DNA of 64,000 nt, taken from contig NZ_JAHXZR010000001.1 in NCBI RefSeq assembly GCF_019740315.1, forward strand, positions 248,001 to 312,000, given 5' to 3'. Origin of the DNA: Oceanobacter mangrovi. GTDB lineage: Bacteria > Pseudomonadota > Gammaproteobacteria > Pseudomonadales > Oceanobacteraceae. How positions within the stretch are numbered: position 1 is the stretch's first letter; each line of letters begins with the position of its first letter. Positions 1 to 7,669 of this stretch are shown piece after piece. A program made the position numbers and the translations under genes. The notes beneath the pieces are model-generated. The model was not told the origin of the DNA, ran no database searches, and worked only from the letters and a program-made list of their open reading frames with translations.

Positions 1-1
1 A

Positions 2-157
2 GCTTGGGACAAGATCACCACAGAAACCATCAAAACCGACACCGACTTCGCGGGCTACAAGGCTGAGTTCCTGCGCCTGTTTGGCTTTGGTATCGACGGT
101 GTTGATTACGAAGCCGATGTGAATCCGGTTGTTGAAATCAAAGGTATGGTGGATTAA
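2..157 (+). CDS. fabV: trans-2-enoyl-ACP/CoA reductase FabV, C-terminal end (partial)
   Basis: Only the last 51 codons lie in the window; the frame is open from base 2 and stops with TAA at 155-157. The tail includes [20 protein letters not shown], which resembles the C-terminus of FabV, the NADH-dependent enoyl-ACP reductase of fatty-acid elongation found in Vibrio, Pseudomonas and relatives. The catalytic Tyr-x8-Lys and the cofactor loop lie outside the window, so the call rests on the tail alone. A strong terminator follows 60 bases downstream, so this is the end of a transcription unit. Confidence 0.7.
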   Translation, partial: AWDKITTETIKTDTDFAGYKAEFLRLFGFGIDGVDYEADVNPVVEIKGMVD

Positions 158-187
158 TTCGTTAATCACCCATCTTTAATATTCGGG

Positions 188-203
188 TGTTTCACGTGAA
201 ACA
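188..203. promoter_or_regulatory. parS site 1 (ParB-binding centromere site)
   Basis: The 16-bp perfect palindrome TGTTTCACGTGAAACA matches the bacterial chromosomal parS consensus TGTTNCACGTGAAACA at every position. It lies just downstream of fabV and outside any gene. It is one of four such sites in about 2 kb, an arrangement typical of origin-proximal centromeres bound by ParB. Confidence 0.93.
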
Positions 204-214
204 CCCTGGATTCT

Positions 215-250
215 AAAACGCCAGCTCATTTCATTGAGCTGGCGTTTTTG
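215..250. terminator. Rho-independent terminator after fabV (bidirectional form)
   Basis: An 11-bp perfect stem (218-228 with 235-245, ACGCCAGCTCA / TGAGCTGGCGT) has a 6-base loop and is followed by TTTTTG on the plus strand. AAAA precedes the left arm. It would end fabV transcription and could act on leftward transcripts too. Confidence 0.9.
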
Positions 251-291
251 TTTGTGGGGTTTGACTCTGGTTTTATCTTTGAGGCGGCTTT

Positions 292-308
292 GTTGGGCGT
301 GGCCCAAC
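292..308. repeat. Small palindromic repeat (GTTGGGC-GTG-GCCCAAC)
   Basis: A 7-bp perfect inverted repeat around GTG. A copy with one substitution occurs at 27709-27725, about 27 kb away, so this is a dispersed REP-like extragenic palindrome rather than a local terminator. Confidence 0.6.
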
Positions 309-356
309 TTACATGGCGGCTTGCAGGGCCGAAGTTATTCGCGAACATAGATAACA

Positions 357-372
357 GGTTCCACGTGGAACA
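357..372. promoter_or_regulatory. parS site 2
   Basis: GGTTCCACGTGGAACA has a 14-bp perfect palindromic core, GTTCCACGTGGAAC, the form known for parS in pseudomonads. One outer base differs from the full 16-bp palindrome. It lies in the noncoding stretch before the KAP gene. Confidence 0.88.
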
Positions 373-383
373 TGTAATTGTAG

Positions 384-400
384 GATGGGCCATGCCCATC
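384..400. repeat. Small palindromic repeat (GATGGGC-CAT-GCCCATC)
   Basis: A 7-bp perfect inverted repeat with a 3-base spacer, preceded by TAG. The TAGGATGGGC form resembles short extragenic palindromes common in gammaproteobacteria. It lies between parS sites 2 and 3. Confidence 0.5.
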
Positions 401-458
401 GATGGATGACTTGGATAGATAGAGGGTAGCGGCACAGCAGAGAAAAAGGCGTATGCTG

Positions 459-474
459 TGTTTCACGTGGAACA
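459..474. promoter_or_regulatory. parS site 3, in the leader of the KAP gene
   Basis: TGTTTCACGTGGAACA matches the parS consensus with one substitution. It sits 41 bases upstream of the chosen KAP start codon, so ParB bound here and spreading could affect that promoter. This is inference from position. Confidence 0.9.
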
Positions 475-515
475 GGTTTGCTGATTCAACCCGCAAACTC
501 AGCAGGAGAGCAGGG

Positions 516-2027
516 ATGTCCGATACCAATCAAACCCCGTCATATGACTGGACTGCTTGGGAGCAGGAATCAATCTGGAATGGCAAGGAAACCCTCAGCG
601 CCGACAAACTGGATCGGTCGCGCTACGCCGAATTCCTCACCAACTACCTCAATACCGCAGGCCAGCGCGACGGTGGCTATGTGATGAATCTAAACGCCGA
701 GTGGGGCGCTGGCAAAACCTGGTTCCTCAAACGCTGGTGTGAAACCCTCAAGCCCTACCATCCGGTTGCCTATATTGATGCCTGGAAGAATGACTTCTCG
801 GATGATCCGCTGCTGACTGTGATTGATGGTGTGATAGAGGCACTCAGGAATAACCCCAATGTCAGAGCTCTGGATTATGAAAGCCGTTTATTTTCCAAAC
901 TCAAATTATTCGGAAAAGCAGCAGCAGAGACGTTATTGAATGAGAGAGGTCTTGGTTCTTTTCAGGAGCTGCTGGGATTACACCGGGAGAAAGCCCAGGA
1001 CATAGAAACGTCTCGCAAGGTTATTTCCCAGTGGCTTGAAGACGTTACCGAAGGGCCTAATCGGGGCAACTATCGCAAGCCGATGTATGTCTTTATCGAC
1101 GAGTTGGATCGTTGTCGCCCGACCTATGCGATAGAGCTGCTGGAAACGGTAAAGCATCTGTTCGAGTTGCAGAACATAGTCTTTGTGATTGCTACCAATA
1201 CGGATCAGCTGCAGCACTCGATCAAGGCGGTGTATGGAGAAGGGTTTGATGCTAATCGGTATTTGAATCGCTTCTTTCATCGAAGACACTCTCTGAAAAT
1301 TCCAGAATTATTGGAATACATCTCAGGGCATCAGTCCTTCAGGAGGTTTTCAGTTTGGCTTCTAACGGTTGCAGAGGGCGGAATTTCTACGACAGAAGGT
1401 GGATTGGCTAATTTTCTCTGCGGTATTGCTGAATGTTCCGATTTTGACTTGCGAACAACTAGCCAGTGGCTGGAGCAAATAGAATCTATCTACGCGACCA
1501 AAAGCAATAGAGATGATTTTTATTGGGGCGTCGTTGCATTGTTGCTTTCGATGAGGCTTCAAAACTCGGAGTTCTATTACATAGAACTGGGGCTGGTCAG
1601 TTCGTCTAAATACTTAACTAATGCCGAGTACTCAAAGTTGCAGTCCGAGTCCTTTCTAAAAGCACGTCCGCGGAATATACCGTCAGTTGCAAGACGTTTT
1701 TCCCTCTCTGTATCTACCAGGTGTTTAGAACGATCAGATTGTGAGGAGACTACTAATGCTTCAAAAAGAATCAGTGTCCCTATCGATACAGTCGATACCC
1801 TAGAGTGTGATGTCATCATAGACTCTAGCTGGACTTCTAGAGCTTTTCTTTCAAAGCTACGAAGCACTAATAAGGCTCAGATTTATCATAAATTCTGGGA
1901 CGGAAGTGAGCCAGGCGAAGAAGAAGGATTTCTATTGGCTTTTTTCCACTGTGCTTCTGTAAATAGTGAGATTGAATTCCGGGATTATTTGGATCTCGTA
2001 GAAATGGGAGCTTGTCTTGGGGAGTGA
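516..2027 (+). CDS. KAP-family P-loop NTPase
   Basis: A 503-residue protein of the KAP NTPase family (KAP_NTPase domain, STAND-related ATPases). Walker A is GAGKT in AEWGAGKTWF at about residues 61-70. Walker B is MYVFIDELDRC at about 190-200, followed by the family segment FVIATNTDQLQ. No transmembrane segment is evident, unlike many KAP proteins, and the last 200 residues match nothing I recognise. The frame is open from 453, but the ATG at 516 has AGGAGAG six bases upstream; the longer form would translate through parS site 3. The 3' half is visibly more AT-rich than the neighbours, suggesting acquisition. The role is unknown: KAP proteins occur in phage-exclusion and mobile contexts, and here the gene sits between parS sites. 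Confidence 0.8.
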   Translation: MSDTNQTPSYDWTAWEQESIWNGKETLSADKLDRSRYAEFLTNYLNTAGQRDGGYVMNLNAEWGAGKTWFLKRWCETLKPYHPVAYIDAWKNDFSDDPLLTVIDGVIEALRNNPNVRALDYESRLFSKLKLFGKAAAETLLNERGLGSFQELLGLHREKAQDIETSRKVISQWLEDVTEGPNRGNYRKPMYVFIDELDRCRPTYAIELLETVKHLFELQNIVFVIATNTDQLQHSIKAVYGEGFDANRYLNRFFHRRHSLKIPELLEYISGHQSFRRFSVWLLTVAEGGISTTEGGLANFLCGIAECSDFDLRTTSQWLEQIESIYATKSNRDDFYWGVVALLLSMRLQNSEFYYIELGLVSSSKYLTNAEYSKLQSESFLKARPRNIPSVARRFSLSVSTRCLERSDCEETTNASKRISVPIDTVDTLECDVIIDSSWTSRAFLSKLRSTNKAQIYHKFWDGSEPGEEEGFLLAFFHCASVNSEIEFRDYLDLVEMGACLGE

Positions 2028-2033
2028 TTCACT

Positions 2034-2061
2034 GATGTATTACGCCTTCGGCTAATACATC
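2034..2061. repeat. Extragenic palindrome downstream of the KAP gene
   Basis: GATGTATTA (2034-2042) pairs with TAATACATC (2053-2061) around an inner GCC-TTC-GGC hairpin, followed by CTAC. This is the shape of a REP-like extragenic palindrome. It could also serve as a weak terminator, but no T-run follows. Confidence 0.6.
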
Positions 2062-2067
2062 CTACTT

Positions 2068-2218
2068 CCGACACCCGACACCCGACACCCGACACCCGAC
2101 ACCCGACACCCGACACCCGACACCCGACACCCGACACCCGACACCCGACACCCGACACCCGACACCCGACACCCGACACGACACCCGACACGACACCCGA
2201 CACGACACCCGACACGAT
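2068..2218. repeat. Tandem array of CGACACC heptamers
   Basis: About 15-16 uninterrupted copies of the 7-bp unit CGACACC run to about 2178. About three 12-bp units combining CGACA and CGACACC follow. The 7-bp period and the absence of any start signal make a coding role unlikely. The array fills the gap between the KAP gene and parS site 4. Such arrays are prone to slippage, so copy number may vary between strains. Confidence 0.92.
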
Positions 2219-2224
2219 ACCCCA

Positions 2225-2240
2225 CGTTCCACGTGAAACA
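2225..2240. promoter_or_regulatory. parS site 4
   Basis: CGTTCCACGTGAAACA differs from the parS consensus by one outer base. It abuts the stop codon of the downstream MOSC gene exactly (that gene ends at 2241) and closes the parS cluster on its right side. Confidence 0.87.
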
Positions 2241-2785
2241 TCAGAACAATCCCAGCTGTTCTTCACCTTTTTCCAACATTGGCACCACCGCATCGCCAAC
2301 CCGAATTTCTCCGCTTTGAATCACCTTGGCGCAGAGTCCACCGTGCATCAGCATGGCGGCGGTGCCGCCCGGGCCAAGGGCTTCTTCCATCCGATTACAC
2401 GGATGACATTGAGCGGTGAGTTCGAAGATGGCTTCGCCGATCTGGATTTGCTGGTGCCGTAGCGCTTGCAGGTTGATGCCACTGACGACCAGATTGCGTC
2501 GCAGCAGGGCAGGGTCGATTTGATCTCGCTGTAACAGCTTGGCTACCACGTCGATATGTTCAGCCATGATCAGGGTGACCTGACGCGGGCGGAGCCGGGG
2601 GTGCCGTCGCAACGGCGGTCGCCGGTCAAACCGAGTTCCTTGATGGCGCGGGTTTGTTCCACCACAAGCACTTCGCCCCGGCGTTCGGTGCGCAGGCCAA
2701 TCCAGCTCAGCCGACCGGGCTGAATGGTGGGCAGGTAGCGGGCAAACAGGTTACGGCCAGTGTTATTGGATGAAGTGGATTTCAC
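2241..2785 (-). pseudogene. MOSC-domain protein, split by a frameshift
   Basis: Two overlapping minus-strand frames together make one MOSC-domain protein of about 180 residues. The upstream part (2785 to about 2590) begins MKSTSSNNTGRNLFARYLP and reaches GLTGDRRCDGTPGSAR. The other frame (about 2612 to 2241) continues with RQVTLIMAEHIDV, RRNLVVSGIN, QCHPCNRMEEALG and a C-terminal GEIRVGDAV. MOSC domains are related to molybdenum-cofactor sulfurases and bind metal-sulfur groups through a conserved Cys, here in CHPCNRME. Joining the frames needs one lost or two gained bases near 2575-2610, in a CCCCC / CGCG-rich stretch. It could be a real pseudogene or a sequencing error. Confidence 0.72.
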
Positions 2786-2900
2786 GTTAACTCCCGCGCA
2801 GGCAGAACATTATTTAGCAGTAGGTTCACACAACAGAACTTTAACCTCCAGCAGCTGTGCTATTGTCCGCGGCTTTTTCACATCCTGAGGGGAACAAACT

Positions 2901-4220
2901 ATGAACGCGGTAGTAATTGCCGTAGTCCTCATGCTGGGGCTGAGTCTGGCTCGTATGCACGTGATGCTGTCGATGATTATCGCAGCTCTGGTGGGTGGTC
3001 TGGTTGGTGGCCTGAATATTCAGCAAACCCTGGATGCCTTTAACAATGGTATTGGCGGTGGTGCCGGTATCGCGCTCAGCTACGCCATGCTGGGGGTGTT
3101 TGCGGTGGCTATCTCGCTGTCTGGTTTGCCGCAGTTGCTAGCGGATACCTTGCTGAAGAAAATCGGCAAGCACAGCGAACGGGGTTCGAGCTGGTTGAGC
3201 CAGGGCTTGCTGGCGATGTTGATGATCGCCGCCGTGTGTTCCCAGAATCTGGTACCGATCCATATCGCCTTTATTCCGATTCTGGTACCGCCGCTGCTGA
3301 TGGTGATGGCCAAGCTCAAGCTGGATCGTCGTTTGATTGCCTGTGTGCTGACCTTTGGTCTGATCACCCCTTACATGTTTTTGCCGGTTGGTTTTGGCGC
3401 CATCTATCTCGACAAGATCCTGCTCGGTCAGGTGGCTGCAGCCGGTCTGGATGTTGACGGTATTTCGGTGGTACATGCGATGGCGATTCCGGCACTGGGC
3501 ATGCTGGCCGGTCTGCTGATTGCGGCGCTGGTCAGTTATCGCAAGCCACGGAAGTACGATCTGGGCCTGATTGAAGCCGCTGAAAATACCCAGCACGAAT
3601 ACAACGCCAAATCGCTGTGGGTGGCCGGTATTGCGATTATTGGGGCCTTCGCCATTCAGCTGCTGACCGACTCCATGGTGTTAGGGGCAATGGCGGGTTT
3701 CCTGTTGTTCTCTGCAACAGGTGTTATACGCTGGAATGAATCTGAAGGCGTGATCCTGGACGGTATCAAGATGATGGCGTCGATTGGTTTTATCATGATC
3801 GCCGCCAATGGTTTTTCGGAAGTGCTGAAAGCCACCGGTGATATCAATACGCTGGTAACCGGTGCGGCGGACTGGCTGGGCAATAACAAGGGCCTGACGT
3901 CGTTCCTGTTGCTGGTTGTTGGCTTGCTGCTGACCATGGGTATCGGTTCGTCGTTCTCAACCATCCCGATTATTGCCGCCATCTATGTGCCACTGTGTAT
4001 GCAGATGGGCTTCAGCCCGCTGGCGATTGTGGCCTTGGTAGGTACGGCCGGTGCGCTGGGTGATGCCGGTTCGCCAGCATCCGATTCAACCCTCGGGCCA
4101 ACCGCAGGCCTCAACGCGGATGGTCAGCACAACCATATGCGTGACACTGTGATTCCAACCTTCCTGCACTTTAACCTGCCACTGCTGGCAGCGGGTTGGC
4201 TGGCAACCATGGTGCTGTGA
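2901..4220 (+). CDS. Na+/H+ antiporter family membrane protein (NhaC/YuiF-like)
   Basis: A 439-residue, strongly hydrophobic protein with about ten to twelve membrane segments and Gly-rich loops (GGLVGGLN, GIGGGAGIALSYAML, GDAGSPASDSTLGPTAGLNADG). The ordering and the late loop with acidic and Ser/Thr residues match the Na+/H+ antiporter family that includes Bacillus YuiF and is often annotated as a sodium:proton antiporter or amino-acid permease. It would sit in the inner membrane. GAGGGGAACAAACT precedes the ATG, giving a good ribosome-binding site. The gene is monocistronic and closed by the terminator at 4277. The substrate cannot be assigned from sequence. Confidence 0.75.
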   Translation: MNAVVIAVVLMLGLSLARMHVMLSMIIAALVGGLVGGLNIQQTLDAFNNGIGGGAGIALSYAMLGVFAVAISLSGLPQLLADTLLKKIGKHSERGSSWLSQGLLAMLMIAAVCSQNLVPIHIAFIPILVPPLLMVMAKLKLDRRLIACVLTFGLITPYMFLPVGFGAIYLDKILLGQVAAAGLDVDGISVVHAMAIPALGMLAGLLIAALVSYRKPRKYDLGLIEAAENTQHEYNAKSLWVAGIAIIGAFAIQLLTDSMVLGAMAGFLLFSATGVIRWNESEGVILDGIKMMASIGFIMIAANGFSEVLKATGDINTLVTGAADWLGNNKGLTSFLLLVVGLLLTMGIGSSFSTIPIIAAIYVPLCMQMGFSPLAIVALVGTAGALGDAGSPASDSTLGPTAGLNADGQHNHMRDTVIPTFLHFNLPLLAAGWLATMVL

Positions 4221-4276
4221 TCCAGCCCGTTTGATTTGCCCGGCTCCGGCGCATTTGGCTGTGCTGGCCGGACAAC

Positions 4277-4324
4277 AAAAAGGCCTCCGCTTCCATGAAT
4301 GTGAGGGAAGCGGAGGCCTTTTGT
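4277..4324. terminator. Bidirectional Rho-independent terminator
   Basis: A long GC-rich stem pairs GGCCTCCGCTTCC (4282-4294) with GGAAGCGGAGGCC (4306-4318). AAAAA lies before it and TTTTGTTTTT after it. It separates the converging antiporter gene and lptA and can serve both. Confidence 0.93.
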
Positions 4325-4366
4325 TTTTGGGCGCTTGCTGGCGATAGACACAGCAGCGCGAGCAGA

Positions 4367-5188
4367 TCAGAAGCGTTTGCCGCTGGTTGCTGCTTCAACG
4401 TATTCGCCGCTGAATGGCACTTCGGAAATGCGCTCAACGTTATCGTTGATCCATTGCTCGTTTTTGGCGTTCAGCTCGGCCGTGCTCATACCTTCGGATT
4501 CAAATGGCTGGCTGAATACCACCTTGATCACGCCAGGTGATTTCACCCAGCTGGTGTTCGGCCAGTGATCACCACTATTATGCGCCACCATAATTACCGG
4601 AGCGCCGCTTTTGCTGGCCAGCATGGCACCGCCCTTGGAAAATACCTTGCGCTTGCCTGACGGGATTCTGGAGCCTTCCGGGAATACCAGCACGTGGATG
4701 CCGGAATCGAGTTTCTCGGAGCCCTGCTGTACCACCTGCTTGAGCGCGTTGGCTTTTTTCGAACGGTCGATAAAGATCGGCCGGATCATCGACAGTGCCC
4801 AGCCAAACAGTGGCAAATAGGCCAGCTCTTTCTTCACTACCTGCACGTGCGGATAAATCAGCGTTGGCAGCATGAAGGTTTCCCAGGTGCTCTGGTGTTT
4901 GCTCAGAATCACATGGCCGCGGCCATTGCGGGGAATGTTTTCGGCGCCTTCTACTTCACAGCGCACGCCAGCGACCCAGCGCAGGCCAAACATGCACAGG
5001 CGACAGTAGATGCCCATGATCCAGAAGTTGCGGGTTTTCAGTGGCAGCAGCGCTCCAACCAGCATCGACGGTATGAACCAGATAATGGTCATCAGCGCCA
5101 GCCAGATGTAAAACAGCGCGCTGCGGAGCTTGTGACTGAACGGGGGAGAAGTGACAGTGTTCATTGCCGATGGGCTGGAGTTACTCAT
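4367..5188 (-). CDS. lptA: 1-acyl-sn-glycerol-3-phosphate acyltransferase (LptA/PlsC type)
   Basis: A 273-residue inner-membrane acyltransferase that would acylate lysophosphatidic acid in phospholipid synthesis. It has an N-terminal hydrophobic segment (about 24-50). The HX4(D/E) catalytic motif is KHQSTWE with His98 and Glu103, the KHxSxWET variant typical of Pseudomonas LptA (PA0005). FPEGSR and a later substrate loop follow. The ATG at 5188 has AGGAC five bases upstream; an upstream in-frame ATG at 5287 lacks a clear site and adds an unrelated N-terminus. Its position before gmhB matches the lptA-gmhB pair near oriC in Pseudomonas. Confidence 0.87.
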   Translation of the reverse strand: MSNSSPSAMNTVTSPPFSHKLRSALFYIWLALMTIIWFIPSMLVGALLPLKTRNFWIMGIYCRLCMFGLRWVAGVRCEVEGAENIPRNGRGHVILSKHQSTWETFMLPTLIYPHVQVVKKELAYLPLFGWALSMIRPIFIDRSKKANALKQVVQQGSEKLDSGIHVLVFPEGSRIPSGKRKVFSKGGAMLASKSGAPVIMVAHNSGDHWPNTSWVKSPGVIKVVFSQPFESEGMSTAELNAKNEQWINDNVERISEVPFSGEYVEAATSGKRF

Positions 5189-5383
5189 ATGTCCTGAACG
5201 GGCCTGTGTTGAAAAATCGGACAGGTGCGTTTTATACCATTGCCTGCAGGTTTTGATTGTTACGTCATTTCCTATGACTATTTCCATCAGGGCACTGTGG
5301 CAATACTGTCCGTACGGTAGAACTGTATTGCCAACGGGCCTGTGTGGCCATAGTAACTGTGAGCCATTTGGTCGGTGACTGGT

Positions 5384-5932
5384 TCAAACCGTAGTAATAA
5401 ATTCCGCAAAATCTGACAAATTGTTAAACACTGGAGTATCTGCCAGTTGTGGGTGTTGTGCCAGTTTGGCTTCCGATTTGGCGCCTTTGCCAGTGCGTAC
5501 CAGCGCCACCCGACAACCGGCAGCCAGCCCGGCTTCCAGATCACGAATCGAATCACCCACCATCCAGGCCCCCTTGGCAGGAATATGTAACGCCTGTTCG
5601 ATCTGATGAATCAGCCCTGGCAACGGCTTGCGGCAATCACAGCCGTCGTCGGGGCCATGCGGGCACCAGGCGATATGAGCGAACTGACCGCCTTCAGCCG
5701 CCGCCAGCGCGATCATCTTATGGTGCATGGCGTCGAGGTCAGCCTGGCTGAAATAACCGCGCGCGAGGCCACTCTGGTTGGTCGCCACAGCGACTTCAAA
5801 GCCCTGCTGGCAGAGTTTGCCGACGGCTGCCGCACTGCCATCGATAGCGATCCACTCGTCGACGGATTTGACGTAGTCGTCGGAGTCTTCGTTGAGTACG
5901 CCGTCACGATCGAGGATGATGAGTTTGTTCAT
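5384..5932 (-). CDS. gmhB: D-glycero-beta-D-manno-heptose 1,7-bisphosphate 7-phosphatase
   Basis: A 182-residue cytosolic HAD-superfamily phosphatase of the ADP-heptose pathway for lipopolysaccharide core. The start MNKLIILDRDGVLN carries the DxD nucleophile pair (Asp8, Asp10). ATNQSG follows, then the GmhB-specific zinc loop with CPHGPDDGCDCRKP, and MVGDS-D for metal binding. The ATG at 5932 fits the family start; the frame extends upstream to 6004 without homology. It lies upstream of lptA on the same strand with a 195-base gap. In Pseudomonas the next genes are glyS and glyQ, but here the polyene cluster intervenes. Confidence 0.9.
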   Translation of the reverse strand: MNKLIILDRDGVLNEDSDDYVKSVDEWIAIDGSAAAVGKLCQQGFEVAVATNQSGLARGYFSQADLDAMHHKMIALAAAEGGQFAHIAWCPHGPDDGCDCRKPLPGLIHQIEQALHIPAKGAWMVGDSIRDLEAGLAAGCRVALVRTGKGAKSEAKLAQHPQLADTPVFNNLSDFAEFITTV

Positions 5933-6083
5933 GATCAATCTACTTTCAAAGAAATGTGAAGCTGCTTGCAATTGTATCCGGCCAGCGTTTATACCAGTGG
6001 CCACTGCGGGTACCGTTGGAACATGGCTATGTCCGCCGTTGCTCTAATAGCAGGAAGTTTGATTGCTTAAACAGGGAATGATA

Positions 6084-6656
6084 ATGAAGTTAGGGAATAT
6101 TTCACTGGCTGTGTCCGCTACGGTCACGGCTGCCATGCTGGGCGGTTGCGCCTCGACGCCGGAATTGATGGTCGATGGACAGTCGCTGCTGCAGACCCGT
6201 ACGGTCTACACCCAGACCAATCTCCACCCGGATACCAAACTGGCACGACTGTTTTCAATCAACTACCAGCAGGATGGCTTTATTCCCCGTTGTTCGGAAG
6301 TGAAGCTGATTGATGTCAGCAGCAGTGAGATGAACTTTGTCTATCAGGGCCAGCGTTATCAATATGTTTACCATGGTGCTTCCGGCGATTTTGATCGCAA
6401 CATCAAAAAGTACTTCAGCAACCAGTGCGACGATTCGGTGCTGGCGAAGCTGAATGAAATCGACCGCAAGGGTCTGGCTGCCGGCAAGGTTTACGAAGGT
6501 ATGAGCAAGCTGGGCGTAACGCTGGCAATTGGTTATCCGCCACAGCATGTCACGCCGTCCCTGAAAGCCAGTGTCTGGCGTTACTGGAACAACCGTTTCA
6601 ACACCTTTATGGTGCATTTCGACGATCAGGGTCTGGTGATTCAGATTCAGGAATGA
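6084..6656 (+). CDS. Small outer-membrane lipoprotein, BamE/SmpA-like fold possible
   Basis: A 190-residue predicted lipoprotein. MKLGNISLAV is followed by a hydrophobic run and the lipobox LGGC. The C-terminal part (GKVYEGMSKLGVTLAIGYPP, then WRYW and FDDQGLV) recalls the pattern of BamE/SmpA-type domains, where a GM motif is followed by a proline-rich turn and a closing beta strand. This likeness is weak. ATG 6084 has AGGGA six bases upstream; TTG 6063 and ATG 6078 are less well placed. The 3' end overlaps the convergent acyltransferase gene by 10 bases. Function unknown. Confidence 0.7.
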   Translation: MKLGNISLAVSATVTAAMLGGCASTPELMVDGQSLLQTRTVYTQTNLHPDTKLARLFSINYQQDGFIPRCSEVKLIDVSSSEMNFVYQGQRYQYVYHGASGDFDRNIKKYFSNQCDDSVLAKLNEIDRKGLAAGKVYEGMSKLGVTLAIGYPPQHVTPSLKASVWRYWNNRFNTFMVHFDDQGLVIQIQE

Positions 6657-7669
6657 TCTGACGGTGGCGACTGTTTGTTGGCAACCGCCGTCGGCTGCCG
6701 CCAGAAATCAAAAAAGTTGAACCACTGGTCGGGGTAGCGCAGCACCAGCTGTTCCAGCCAGTCGGCATAATCCTGCGCGGCCTGACCAATCGACATCTGG
6801 CGGTCCTTGCGATTGAGCACCAGCTTGTTGGTGTAGAGACGGAAATCCGCTTCAAATTGTGGCCTGCCTGCCTGCTTGCCCGTGCGCAGGCAGGACATAA
6901 AATAGACCGGACTTTTCAGTATCGAAGCCAGCACAAACGGCCCTTCCGGCAACCAGGCATCACGTTCGAGAAAACGGGCGCTGATGCTGCGGTCGCGATG
7001 CTGTACCGAGGTACGGTCGGCAACAATCACAATAAATTCACCCGCGGCGATCTTGTCGAGCATACGGATAGCTGTGTCCGGCCCAAACGAGGTCACTTCA
7101 AACAGATTGAGGCCGGAATCCGGCGCGACTTTCTGCAGCAGCTCGTTAAAGCGGGCGGCGTTGCGGGTATGCACTACCGCATTGATGCGCAGGTTCGGCA
7201 GGTGTTTGCCAATCGCCCGCAAGATTTCCATATTGCCGTGGTGGGAAATCAGAATAACGCCACCGCGGCCGCTGTCGACCGCGGCTTTCATTTCGTCGAA
7301 CTGACTGAAATGAATGTCGTGCTGGGTGATATCGCCAGTCCAGGCGGAAATCTTGTCGAGTGCCGAGAGGCCAAAATTGAGAAACTGGCGCAACGGTTGT
7401 GGCTTCCAGAGTGCCTGCTGACGTTGCTGGCGTACCCGCGCAACCTGCTGTTGGAACTGTTGCGCAGCCCGTCTTTGCTCACCGGCAAAACAATAGAAGT
7501 AAGTAATCACAAACAATATGATCACCGTAAACACCGGGCGGCCGAGGTATTTGTAGACCAGTAGCAGCAGGCTCAGGCCGAGCGACGAGCCTTTCTCATC
7601 AACTTCCGACCAGTGGCTGTTGCCATCGTGGCCGGTCTGCTTGTGCTGGGTAGGAGCCCGATCTGCCAT
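6647..7669 (-). CDS. LpxL/HtrB-family lysophospholipid acyltransferase of the polyene cluster
   Basis: A 340-residue LPLAT-superfamily protein with one N-terminal membrane segment (about 30-62). HHGNME (in ILISHHGNMEIL) gives the HX4E-type catalytic motif, and VIVADRTS follows. LpxL-type acyltransferases occur in aryl polyene clusters and are thought to help attach the polyene to its lipid-like anchor. It starts within the stop of the glycosyltransferase gene (TGATG at 7669), so the two are translationally coupled. The acyl acceptor is not known. Confidence 0.8.
   Translation of the reverse strand: MADRAPTQHKQTGHDGNSHWSEVDEKGSSLGLSLLLLVYKYLGRPVFTVIILFVITYFYCFAGEQRRAAQQFQQQVARVRQQRQQALWKPQPLRQFLNFGLSALDKISAWTGDITQHDIHFSQFDEMKAAVDSGRGGVILISHHGNMEILRAIGKHLPNLRINAVVHTRNAARFNELLQKVAPDSGLNLFEVTSFGPDTAIRMLDKIAAGEFIVIVADRTSVQHRDRSISARFLERDAWLPEGPFVLASILKSPVYFMSCLRTGKQAGRPQFEADFRLYTNKLVLNRKDRQMSIGQAAQDYADWLEQLVLRYPDQWFNFFDFWRQPTAVANKQSPPSDHS

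Noticed and set aside
2068-2218. Tandem array considered as a CRISPR
   Set aside because: Units are 7 bp with no spacers, and there are no cas genes.
1985-2299. Minus-strand open frame with repeating Gly-Val-Ser-Gly-Val-Gly-Cys residues
   Set aside because: It is only the translation of the noncoding 7-bp repeat array, runs into parS 4 and the MOSC gene, and has no start signal.
2955-2968. CACGTG-containing site in the antiporter gene considered as a fifth parS
   Set aside because: Only the central hexamer matches; the flanks (GTATG and ATGCTG) do not fit the palindrome.
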